The notes under the pieces were generated by a model. It did not search any database. It was given only the letters and a program-made list of their open reading frames with translations, and was not told the DNA's origin. A stretch of DNA of 64,000 nucleotides from Voacanga thouarsii. Lineage: Eukaryota; Streptophyta; Magnoliopsida; Gentianales; Apocynaceae. This document shows positions 1 to 9,978 of the stretch, in pieces. Positions within the stretch are counted from its first letter, which is position 1. Each line of letters begins with the position of its first letter. Both the position numbers and the translations under genes were made by a program. The DNA is taken from contig JANUWF010000008.1 in assembly GCA_026120185.1 (NCBI GenBank), positions 1,302,001-1,366,000 of the forward strand. Direction: 5' to 3'.

Positions 1-90
1 AAAAACGATAATGACTATAAAGGGGCCAATACGATGCGTGAAGAGAAATCGATTGATTCACTTGAAGCTATCAAATCCCTAAGTCATTGA
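1..90 (+). CDS. C-terminal tail of an Athila/Tat-type reading frame (partial)
   Basis: An open frame enters from the left edge and runs 29 codons in frame 1 to a TGA at 88-90. The peptide is hydrophilic (MREEKSID, then SLEAIKSLSH). It lies just upstream of a 3' UTR and an OTA-clade LTR, so it is probably the last piece of that element's internal coding region. I recognise no domain, and a chance open frame of this length is possible. Confidence 0.3.
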   Translation, partial: KNDNDYKGANTMREEKSIDSLEAIKSLSH

Positions 91-490
91 AAAAAAAAAA
101 AAAAGGAGTAGAGTGTTTTCCTTATTTCATTAACTTGAGTTGTGGAAATTTGAGTTTATAATCCTTGAATTGGTTAAATGGCTTGATTTGTATGATTTAT
201 GTTATCTATGTTTTTGCTTGGGGAGTAGGATAATTTTCTTGTACTAGATATAAACTTGTTTAACTTAACTTTGATGGCCTTGGGATTATTTGATTTAATA
301 CATGAGTTTGAAAGGTTTTAAAAGGGTTAAATGAAGGACAAGTTTGTATTTGAGGTTGGAAGAAGATTATTCCTTTATTATGGATGAATTTACTAAGAAC
401 ATATTGAAAAGTTGTTTTGTCTTAAGCCATTTACTTAGTGTCTAATTCTTATTTGTTGAGGACAGGCAAAAGTTCAAGTGTGGGGGTATG
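91..490 (+). other. 3' untranslated part of an Athila/Tat element, ending in a polypurine tract
   Basis: Non-coding, AT-rich DNA that begins with an A-rich run (about 90-103). It ends in CAAGTGTGGGGGTATG (475-490), directly against an LTR beginning TGATAGGGGC. The CAAGTGTGGGGG string before the 3' LTR is typical of plant OTA-clade gypsy elements, where it primes plus-strand DNA synthesis. No other feature is seen. Confidence 0.6.
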
Positions 491-1854
491 TGATAGGGGC
501 AAAATTCATCTATATTTTCCTAGTTACTTGAGAGTGTTATGTTATACATTTATTGTAATTACTAGGCTCCATCATATTTGATATTTTATTCTTGGGAAGG
601 TGTTTTAGTTTTTTATTGAAAAAAACGACGAAAATAATGAACAAACCGTCATCGTCAGAGTACGATTGACACCAGCTGTGACCTACGGAGATACCACCTG
701 CCCCAATCAAGAAAATAGGGGTTTCGTCGTTCAAAAAACAAAGCATGATCAGGCCAACTAGAGCACGGCCGATGCCGACAGTGACAAACGTCGGCGAGCT
801 TTCTAATTATGCATGGATTTGGTAATTTTCCAAGAGTATTGTTCTTTTCCAATCTCTACTTGGCCCAGGACTCTTTGAGAACGAATTTTAGCCTCTTAGA
901 AGCCTATTTAAACAAGAAAAACACAAGACAAAAGTGTGATTTGATGGATCCAAGCTAGCTACTTATTATTCAAAGAAAAAATCACCACTCAAAAGAGCAT
1001 TGTTCAAATTCAAGAAAAGAAGAAGGGCTTGTCTATGAGTTCTATATTTTATCCTTTCTTTACTTTTCTAGAACAATGATGTGCTTAATGTTTTGATTGC
1101 AATTGGATATTATTTTGGAGATTACGATTTTGAGTTAATTGGAATTTTTTTATCAATCTATTGTTGTCCTTGGTATTTGATTACATGTTATCATTGGTTA
1201 TTGATACATTTACTTGTAATTGACTTAGGAAACAATGTTAGAAGTTCATAGCATTGATTTCATATTTGTTAGGTCTTAATGGACTTGAGAAATGAAGTTA
1301 AGATTAAAGAACTAAAGTGATCAAAGATTGGTTGATTTTACGTAGAGCATAGGGGCATTGGCTTATTTCTTTTTTATAAGGTACGAATTTAATGCATCTT
1401 TTAGTTACTTTGGTTTGATTAGGAAATTTTCTAAATTAATTATGGTATAGCAATTCCATGGATTGAGAAAGAAATGGAATCTGTATAAGTATGTTCATGA
1501 CTTGGGAAACAATTGGATTTTACTTAACTTCCTTCATGATATCAAGATGACAATTGATTGTGATAGATACTAAGTGATTCAATATCATATTTTTAAGATA
1601 ATTATCTAGTTACATAAATTTGTATCCTTGAGTTATATCTATTTTTATCTTTATTTATTTTTCTAGCTAAATAATAAAGTTTTTGTAATTAAGGCGGGAG
1701 CCTAAGTTCTCATGGATTCGATACTTGCTAGTACCTATACTATACGATGGGTATGCTTGTCTGCATGTGTGGTTTTAGTGGTTTGAATTTTAATTAAAGC
1801 TTGATTATTGCATAATTTGTTGGTAATATTTTCGACATTGAAAAACACGCATCA
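491..1854 (+). repeat. 3' LTR of an Athila/Tat-type gypsy element
   Basis: The LTR starts TGATAGGGGC after the polypurine tract and ends CACGCATCA, giving TG...CA ends and 1364 bp. Within it are a TATA-like CCTATTTAAAC near 902 and the string GGGCTTGTCTATGAGTTC near 1025. The latter resembles the corresponding part of the Athila LTR at 33400-33450 and 37840-37870. Immediately after 1854 an interrupted minus-strand chromovirus resumes, so this element was inserted into it. The other half of the insertion lies outside the window, so the target duplication cannot be tested. Confidence 0.7.
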
Positions 1855-3419
1855 AAATATTTTCAATTCTAGGACATTTGTCATCCAAAAAGTGGACAGA
1901 CTGACTTTCCTACTCAAAGTGTCTGCTACTGTATTTGCTTTCCTAGGGTGATATCTAATTGGGCACCGGAATTCTTCCAAAAATTAAATCCACTTGCGTT
2001 ATCCATGTTCAAATCCTTTTGAGTGAGGACATATTTCAATCTTTTATGATCGGTAAAAACTTCAAACTTAGCTCCATATAGATAGTGTTTCCACTTCCTT
2101 AAAGCAAACACGATGGCTACTAACTCCAGATCATGTGTAGGGTATTTCTCTTTATGTGGTTTCAGTTTTTTGGAGATATAGGCTATCACTCTTCCTTCCT
2201 ACATTAATACTCCTCCTAACCCTTCTTTTAATGCATCAGTATACACCTCATAGGGTTTATCCATCACTGGTAATGCTAAAATAGGAGCAAAGCTTAACCT
2301 TTGTTTCAACTCCTGGAAATTGTTTTCACACTTCTCTGTCCACACATATGGAACTTTCTTTCAAATTAGTTGAGTTAAAGGTGACACTAACTTTGAAAAC
2401 CTCTCAATAAATCTCCTATAATACCCAAGCAGTCCAAAAAAACTATGTACTTTAGTTGGAGTCTCGGAACGTTTCCAATTTGTCACTGCTTCAACCATAG
2501 TAGGATCTGCCATAATTCCTTCCTTGGATACTATATGTCCGAAGAATGCTATTTCTTGTAATCAAAACTCACATTTACTAAACTTTGCATATAATTTAGC
2601 CTCCCGTAATTTCTCTAATACCTTCTAAAGATGTTTTTCATGTTCTTGAGGATTCACCAAATACACTAGGATATCATCTATAAAGATGATAATAAAATTA
2701 TCCAAATAAGGCTAAAATATCCGATACATCATATCCATAAAAGTAGTGGGGGTATTGGTAACACCGAATGGCATCACTACAAACTTAAAATGTCCATATC
2801 TTGTGTTAAATGTAGTTTTAAGTATATCTTCCTTTAGAAGCCAGAATTGATAATATCCCTGCTTTAGATCTAACTTGGAAAAACATCCTGCTCCTTATAG
2901 TTGATCAAATAACTCATCAACCATGGGCAGCAGATATTAATTTTTCACTATCACTGCATTTAATCCTCGATAGTCTATACACATTCATAGTGATCCATAC
3001 TTCTTCTTAACAAAAAATATAGGTACTTCATAACGCGTAGTATTTGGTTAGATAAATCCCTACTCCAATAACTCCTGCAATTGCTTCTTAAGCTCTTACA
3101 ATTCTATTAGTGCCATTCTATAAGGAGTCCTTAAAACTGGTTCTGCTATTGGCACTAAGTCAATAGAGAACTCTACTTCCCTTTTCGGTGGTAACTTTTT
3201 TGGTTCTGCTGGAAAAACATCCAAATATTCATTTAACACAGAGACATTTTTTATTTTCTTGGCTTCTTCTGGCTTATTCAATACATAAGCTAAGTATCCA
3301 GTACATCCTTTTCTAATCAATTTTCGGGCTTTAAGTCTGGATATGCATGAATGATTCTTTCTCCCGGTCGTCCCTACAAATTCTAATACAGTTTCTCCAG
3401 GTTTATGAAATTGCATCAC
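1855..3419 (-). pseudogene. Ty3/gypsy chromovirus reverse transcriptase-RNase H, broken
   Basis: Minus-strand reading gives, in order, the linker/RT N terminus (3419-3096, with DVFP, REVEFSIDLVP, PYRMA), RT with FIDDILVYLVNPQEHE near 2690-2640 (the catalytic D-D pair present), a thumb/connection region with GYYRRFIERFSK near 2410, and RNase H (2300-1926, with [26 protein letters not shown] and the FTDHKRLKYV motif). Several stops and frameshifts separate these blocks, so no full-length enzyme is made. The integrase that should follow is missing because the Athila/Tat element at 491-1854 interrupts the copy. The second minus-strand chromovirus (23540-23875) is closely related. Confidence 0.85.
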
Positions 3420-3439
3420 CTTATGTCTACAATTAACCT

Positions 3440-3800
3440 GAGCATGATGCTGGGATAATCAGTCCATGCCTAAGATAGTATTATAATCTTCTATGGGTAG
3501 GTATATCAAGTCTCCTTCTAATATTACATTTCCTATGGAAATCTTACATCCCATATACATTTTATCACTACTCATCTATTTTCCCAACGAAGTACTGACA
3601 ATCATTTTGTATGGAGTTTCATCCCCTTTTGCCCCCATAGTTTCAAGAAAAGAATTTACGACAAAAGAATGTATAGAGCTTGGGTCTATCAATACTTTAG
3701 CTTTTTTTTTTTTAATCAAAAATAGAGAGCATACCTTCTACTACTACAGCATTATTGTCTGCCTTGTCAAAGGCAACCACTCGAGCATTCACCTGTGGTT
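3440..3800 (-). pseudogene. Chromovirus aspartic protease remnant
   Basis: Between gag and RT the minus strand encodes KAKVLIDPSSIHSFVVNSFLETMG around 3715-3640. This aligns with the chromoviral protease core, where the active site is D-S-G-A-S-H-S-F. Here D-S-G has become D-P-S, so the catalytic triad is damaged. The neighbouring T-rich run at 3703-3714 may add a slip in frame. The position between the gag zinc knuckle and RT matches normal gene order. Confidence 0.65.
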
Positions 3801-3839
3801 TAGTAGGTCCTAGGTTAGATGTGGAAGCTTGTCCTGAAT

Positions 3840-4825
3840 TTCATCTTGTGGGTCCTGATCTTTATCCCAGATTACCTCCCACTGGTCTTACCCATCCTGC
3901 TATTCCGTGAGAGTGAGGGTAGCTAAAAATCTTGTGCCCCATCTCTCTGCAATTATAATATTTAATAGGCAGTTGTTCTCTAATCGGGCCTTTCTTCCTT
4001 TGAATCTTTCCATTTTTCTGCCACCAAAGCCCTTCTGGCCAATTCTGATTTATATATCTAGATCCACTTTAACCCTGTTGCCCAGCTTGCTCTATGTTGG
4101 CCATTTCAGTTCTCAAAGCAATCTCTACCGTGGCATTATAACTAGTAGGGGCCATACTTGTAAGTACTCACTTCAATTCAGGTCGCAGGCCCCTCACAAA
4201 GTGCCTGATTTTATCTACCTCTGAGTGTACTAAGAGTGGGCAATACTTTGGTAATCTAGTAAATTCGGCTGCATATTGGCCCACCATATAACTTCCTTAT
4301 AAAAAATTTAAAAATTCATCCTTTTTTTTTCTCCATCTAACTAGGAATAAATTCCTTCTTAAAACTGGTCCTAAAGTCTATCCATTCCCACTCTCACTGG
4401 TATATTTCTATATTCCACCAGTCTTACGTAGGCCTCTATAACTGGAATTTTGTGAACTGTACCTTTATTTGTTCCAAATAATTCATAGCAGCAAAAATTT
4501 TCTCCATTTATTCTATCCAGTTCTCAACTTCCTGCTCCGAATCAAGTTTCCCTTGAAATTAAGGAGGGTGGAACTTTAGGAATTGCTCAAGAGTTTGATA
4601 TGATTCAAGTTCACTCATCTACCCTCCCCTATGGGCATTCTCATTCACCCTAACACCATTCTTAGTAAGTTGTTGAATTGTATCAACCATCTTTTGAAAT
4701 ATCTTGAACATGGGGTGGTCTAAGGTTCTAAGTTGGGAACTTCCCATTTGGGGTTCCTTAGTGGGTGACTCGAGATAACATTGTGTGTTTCGTTTTGGTC
4801 GTCCTGGGGTACGTTTAGGTGGCAT
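3840..4825 (-). pseudogene. Chromovirus gag, degenerate
   Basis: The minus-strand ATG at 4825-4823 begins MPPKRTPGRPKRN, a basic N terminus typical of Tekay/Del-like chromovirus Gag. This frame is open to 4619 and then shifts. Farther on, the strand retains a decayed zinc knuckle near 3962-3905 (C-R-E-M-G-H-K pattern, with the final Cys replaced by Tyr). Gag would form the particle and bind the element's RNA. The start codon is directly preceded by TTGTACAG, a good splice-acceptor-like sequence, suggesting a leader intron in the family. Confidence 0.75.
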
Positions 4826-5164
4826 CTGTACAATTCATAAGGTTTTGTTTGTAAAATAAATATAACATATCTCAAAGTAAGTATAAAAATGGACATAGTA
4901 CAAGTAGTAATATGTATTCATTCCTCGTCAAATCATATGATCAGTACAAAATTATGTGCCCTGCACAGCATCATGTCTAGAGTACACAGGCTGAACTATA
5001 CATATCATACTATATACATAATATCATCCTAATCATCCTCATCTCTATCCAAAACCGGAGGTCCCGAATCAGAATAAACAATGCATCGGGGATCAATGTC
5101 AACATCTGGGTCCGTAATGTACTCCATCGCAAGTTTCTCTCCCAAACCTCCTTGGATCTATCTC
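4826..5164 (-). other. Leader upstream of chromovirus gag, with a small acidic frame
   Basis: AT-rich DNA upstream of the gag ATG. It contains a minus-strand ATG frame (5127-5029, 32 codons plus stop) that is strongly acidic, ending DRDEDD. I cannot assign it to a family. No primer site or LTR end for the chromovirus is visible, so its 5' end was lost and the junction to the copia LTR fragment lies somewhere near 5165. Confidence 0.4.
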
Positions 5165-5264
5165 TGGCTTTGCCACAGGTGAAGGTTAATATGGCAAAAA
5201 ATAAAAATCAAAGCATGCTACAATGATAAAACCGAAAACAGAGCATACAATGAAAGCTATTTAC

Positions 5265-5379
5265 CTCTGCGTTTCCTCACTGGTCTGGGGGGTGCTGGTG
5301 CCTCTGTCTGAATCGATTCTGGTTCTGAGATTGATTCTAGAGGCTATTGTCCCGCAAGTCGATGGCTTCTTCTGGGCAT
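5265..5379 (-). pseudogene. LTR-embedded short exon, copy 1 (starts MPRRSHRLAG)
   Basis: The minus-strand ATG at 5379 starts MPRRSHRLAG. After one in-frame TAG it continues as an E/P-rich stretch ending VRKRR, right at AGAG|GTAAAT, a splice-donor-like site (exon end 5265). It is 115 nt long, so the donor falls in phase 1. Position in the LTR, the RLAG motif, the basic end and the phase all match the copy in the inner copia LTR (48243-48369). The stop shows that this copy is dead. The function of the peptide is unknown. Confidence 0.5.
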
Positions 5380-5751
5380 CAATGTGAATCCTCTTGGCTT
5401 TTAGAATATAACCCCACCTAAAATGCATGGTGAAAGCTTACGGAAGAAGAAGATGATCTTCTCACTATGACTGAATGCTATCAAGCATTAATCAGATGAG
5501 TTTTTGGTCTCTATTCTTGCTTTTTTTTTTTTTTTTTTGAAAACTAGAGAACCCACGAGAGAGAGAGAGAGAGAAGAAGAAGAAGACATGAACAGCTAGA
5601 GAAAAAAAACAACGTGCTTCCGTGAACCTCTGTTGTTCCCTCTGAATCCCAACAACCTTAATGATAGGATATTATCTGGGCATTCAAAAATCAAACAGAA
5701 GCCCTAAGGCCTATGTCATGTTTAAGCCATCAAACAGGCATTTGGACCTAT

Positions 5752-5950
5752 GGCCCAGTTCATTGAGTTAAGCCTTTTAATTTAATTTAATTATTCTTGG
5801 ACTGAAACAAACCTAATAATTAAATTAATTAAATAACCCAGTAGACCAATATAAACCTCAAGCCTTGGCCCAGTTCATAGGGTTAAGCCTTTAATTCAAT
5901 TTAATTATTCCTGGACTAATACAAGCCTAATAATTAAATTAATTAAATAA
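5752..5950. repeat. Tandem duplication of about 115 bp inside the copia LTR
   Basis: A unit beginning GGCCCAGTTCAT at 5752 recurs from 5867. Both copies run through a run of TTAATT/AATTAAA motifs to TTAAATAACCC. The two units differ at a scatter of bases and by a few indels. This is local duplication of the TGGGCY-bearing part of the LTR. Confidence 0.7.
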
Positions 5951-7300
5951 CCCAAATGGGCTAATAAATAATTCTCTCTTTGGACATTTTATTTTATTCT
6001 AGCCCAATAAATAAACTAGGTTACTCAAATAAAATAAAATCCATTTAATATAAGATCAATCCCTCAATCAAACCCATCAGGACTAATGAGCTATTCCGAG
6101 GACAAAAAGACACCTACTAAAATAACTAAAATACACCAACTATAGAAATAGCTATATTTTGCATTTAAAATATTTTCTAACATCACCATAAGGAAATATT
6201 GACCCAAAAGACAATACTGCGTTAGCAAAGTCTCTGACCTACAAATGTAATGACTAAAATATCTATCTACGCATTGCTGTATGTAACACCCCACCTTTTT
6301 ACTTCCGATTTGCTACTACCTATAATGGGATGAGAATTTATATCAACGGCCAGAACAAAAGTTGATCGGTGTATTGAGACGAATACTTTGGTGAAATAAA
6401 GTTTTGTCTGGAACTAGATGTAATTATTGGATTTGTTCTACCCGAACCCTAAATTTTTGGAAGGCTATTAAGATTAATAAAATAAGAATTTTAGGGTACT
6501 TTAGAAAGTGAAATTGATCAGTACAATGAGATGCACGTTTTGCTCCAAAACGTGCTACACGGGGTATTGGGGGCATTTTCGTCATTTTGACCGCATTCGT
6601 GACTTCGGCCGTGAATTTGACCAGGTAGAGAGGGAATTGAAGAATTTAATTTTTACCAATGGATTCAGTGGAATTTTTGGAGTTGGATAGTGAAATAAAA
6701 TATTTTTCCATTATGGACCCGATTTTGGTCATTTCTGAAGAAAATAGAAAATTACAGTTGGAGAAGGGACGTGTGGCTTCTTATGATTGGTGGATGAAAA
6801 TAAGTGTTGTTTAGTGATTGGTTAATGAAACAAGTGCTTCTATTTGATTGGTTAATGAGGTCAAATGTTTCTATTTGATTGGTTGTAATAAGTTGAGATA
6901 ATTTAGAGGGCCCACAAGAAATAAATAACAATGGCCCACAAGCATGAAAAGTTTGACCAAGTTGGACCACCTTTTTGACCTTATTTGACCAAGCTTAATT
7001 AAGCTTGATTAGAGCAAGTTAACCATGCAAGGTTAGAAAATATCTGTTAGTCTTGAGAATTCTAGGGATTTCTACAAGCTTCACCAATGCTCTTGTAGGT
7101 TCTAAGTAAATCCAAGACCTTCTAGGATATTCTGCAATTTTATTTTGAATTCTATAAAGATCTAAGGGTTTCTAAAGTTGCCAAATCACCATAGAATTCT
7201 TGAATATTCTAAACGACACCTAAGTAGCTAGGTGGACCAATCAAGAGCTTCCAAATGTTTGAGACCATTTAATGAACCTTTGACTTGAAGACCATATTTC

Positions 7301-7310
7301 TCTATATATA
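7301..7310 (+). promoter_or_regulatory. TATA box of chromovirus LTR copy A
   Basis: TCTATATATA followed by GGCCATGAAGGC. The equivalent in copy B is CTATAAATAG (14011-14020) and in the solo LTR CTATAAATAG on the minus strand (32115-32106). Conservation of position and of the downstream GGCCATGAAGGC supports a real core promoter. Confidence 0.65.
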
Positions 7311-8292
7311 GGCCATGAAGGCCAGTTGAAATGGCTTTAGACAGCTAGTATTTTGCAGCAAACAAGGAAGGAAAAAAGAAGAGAAAGGAAAAAGAAAATA
7401 GAGAGAAGGAAAAACAAGAAGATGCTTGGGCTGTTTAGCTTCCAAACGTAGCAAAGAAAAGGTAAGAATCTACCTTGCTTAAAGTAAAGTTATTATATAA
7501 AGCATGTAGATCATTTTGGTATATATGTTATGAAAGGTTATGTATGAAGTATGGAAACTAGCAAGGTGAAGTTGTGTGAAAATATGTTATGATTGAGGCT
7601 GCCGGTTTTCTTGTTGTACTATGGTGAAATTTTCTATTTTATGTATGACTGGAAATTAGTGGCTTTAAGGGTGTTGGAAGGAAAATTGAGTGAATTAATG
7701 GTTCCAAAGCGCTAAAGAATAAAGGAGAACAAAGGAAAGCATGAATAGTAGGTTTGAGGCAAAACTACTGAGGCTGTTTTTTCCTAGTACTATGATACTA
7801 GAACCAGATCTCTAAAAATGGCCTATACTAAATTAAATTTAAGAGTCTTATGGTCATTTTGGTATATCATGGAGACAAATCGGAGTTGTAAATTGAAAAT
7901 AGTAAAAAGTGCTAAATCAGTAACGGGATTTTACTGCTGGATCTTTGTGTTCAAAACTGAACAAATGGACAACATAATTGGTATTCCATGAATTGGAACT
8001 TGTAAAGGAATGTCTTAAGAACATTTTACAACTGGTTTGACATCATTTGAACTTGGGGATTCAAAGTTATGTGCAAAACAAAATGGTCTGTCAAACCAGT
8101 AAAATTCCAGAAAGTAATCGGAAAATGAATGGACTTAAGGGTTATTAATTATGTGACTTTCGATAAAATAATTAGGGAAAAAAGAAGTGAATCCCATGTT
8201 TATGAAGGGAGGAAGGATGCGGAAAAACGAAAATGAAAGAATTGATCAAATAACAAAAAAACGATGCGAATGAAAGTTAAACGTTTTCCTTG

Positions 8293-8405
8293 ACCGATGG
8301 TTAGCCATCGGTCTCGTCGGTTAACCGTCGGCTCCCATCGGCTAAACGACGGTTGGACGTTGACTAACTATCGGGCACGTCGGCTACTCATCGGCTATTT
8401 TTTGG
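8293..8405. repeat. Array of short CATCGGCTAA / CGTCGGCTAA units in the LTR
   Basis: About ten diverged units of 10-12 bp (GGTTAGCCATCGG, TTAACCGTCGG, CATCGGCTAA, CGTCGGCTAC) form a CpG-rich island in otherwise AT-rich LTR. The same island is in copy B (15290-15385) and the solo LTR (30945-31025, minus), with a different number and order of units. Confidence 0.75.
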
Positions 8406-9978
8406 CCAAACACGAATTAACCCAAAAATAATATTTCGTGTAAGTTTAGCAACAAACGGCCAACGAAATGTCAAAAACGGTCGGAACGGAGGTTAAACAG
8501 TCATGAACGGAATGACAGGCTTAGGACACGAGGTGAGTCCCTTGGATTTCTAAAACTCTTTCTAAAGTTAGTGTGCATTGTTTTTCCTTGAAATGCTATA
8601 TTATATACCATATGGAACATTTTATGAAAATATGTTTGGAAACATTGAATTTAATCCTCTTTTGGAATTAGAATTCTGGATTTCTTTAAATGAGTTTTTT
8701 TTTGGAATTGGGTATTTGGAAAATGTTCCAAACGTCCATTATTGGAACATTTTATGGAAACCTTTGGAACTCGTGTATTCGGTAAATGACCGAAATATCC
8801 TTATTGGAACTCTTGTGAATATTTCTCAAATCGGGTAGGGGTAAAATGACCCGAAAACCCTCGAAAAGCCTTTTGGAAATTGGGTATCGGTAAAATGATC
8901 TGAATACCCTTGGAAATGAATTTTGTGACTGAGTACGGGGAAAATGACCCAGTTACTCTTAGAAACACGTTTTGATGTGTGAATTGAACCCTTTATCTGG
9001 TTTCTTCATGATTTTACAAAAATGTTGTTTTGCCCCAAAAACTGTTTTGATATGAAAATTCTGTGAGATCAGATAACCCTCTGGCCTGATCAGTCAGATG
9101 AGGTTGGTGACGTTGAGTGCTCAGCAAGGACTTTGATCTTTGTACTAGCCCATGTTAGAGATAGACAACCCCAAGTAACCTGATCAGTTCTGGGGATTGT
9201 CTTACTCCAAACAAGGCGATAGGATATTGAGATGAGTCATCCTGGCTAGCTGTTTTGAGCCTGTCAATTGCCTATTGATTATGATGGTGGATTGTTCACA
9301 TGATACCGGGCGGGTACACTCGGTGTGTTCAATCCCCTGCCACCTCGATGGTGATTGACGTTAGGATTGGGACTCCTAGCTTATTGTGGCAAATAAAAGA
9401 TCCCTAAGTGCAAGGTGAGGTATATTTTTACCCTCACCGTTTCGGGTGACACGGGTGACGTGCTGTAAGGCACAGTCCTTGGCATAAGAAACCATGTAGC
9501 CGAAGGCAAGGACTGCAAGAATTGCATACAGGCCGACCTTCTGTTTGAGAAGTGCCCGTGTTTCGAAAATTAGGGCAATGATTTGAAAATTGAAATACAG
9601 TTTTCCAAAAATTATTGAGTTTTGAATACACTCTTCCTTAAAGAGTTTTGGAATCATTTCTAATGAACAAATGATATGATATTTCACAAAAAGACTTTAT
9701 GTGTTCTACCTTTTGATAAAGCACTAGCACACAAGGGACTCACTGAGTGATTTTTCACTCACACATGTTTTTTATCTTACCTTTTTGTAGGATCCGGAGT
9801 TAAAAGGACCTATGGATAGAGGACGATACCACAGTAATAGCAGAATGGGTCCGGATGTTTCCCTTTTGGATAATACCCTGTTGGATTTTTGTTATAAAGA
9901 CCCATTGTCTAGGTAACTGGATGGGGCGACACCTAGTGTTGGTATGCTTCCGCTATTACCTTTAGTAGGGGTGTTACA

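Larger units (their letters stand above)
5165..6281 (-). repeat. Minus-strand copia LTR fragment (inner-copia family)
   Basis: Read on the minus strand, 6281-6130 matches the inner copia LTR around 39480-39610 (for example TCAATATTTCCTTATGGTGA, then AAATATTTTAAATGC). It continues through the same AT-rich section with GGCCCA/TGGGCT motifs and the same GAGA-rich block before the LTR exon. The first roughly 780 bp of the LTR are missing where the chromovirus LTR starts at 6282. The 3' end is only approximate. A T-run at 5521-5539 and a GA run at 5559-5581 fall inside. Confidence 0.7.
6282..9978 (+). repeat. Complete chromovirus (Tekay/Del-like) LTR, copy A
   Basis: It begins TGTAACACCCC and ends GGGGTGTTACA, an extended inverted terminal pair of this type of LTR, and is 3697 bp long. 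The order of landmarks is the same as in copies at 13017-16964 and 29350-33156 (minus): TATA box with GGCCATGAAGGC, a GA-rich tract, AAAAG|GTAAG, the CATCGGCTAA array, a run of near-repeats with CGGTAAATGACC, then the segment rich in GATCAG. No target duplication can be assigned because the right edge joins an inverted copy. No gag or pol is attached. Confidence 0.85.
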
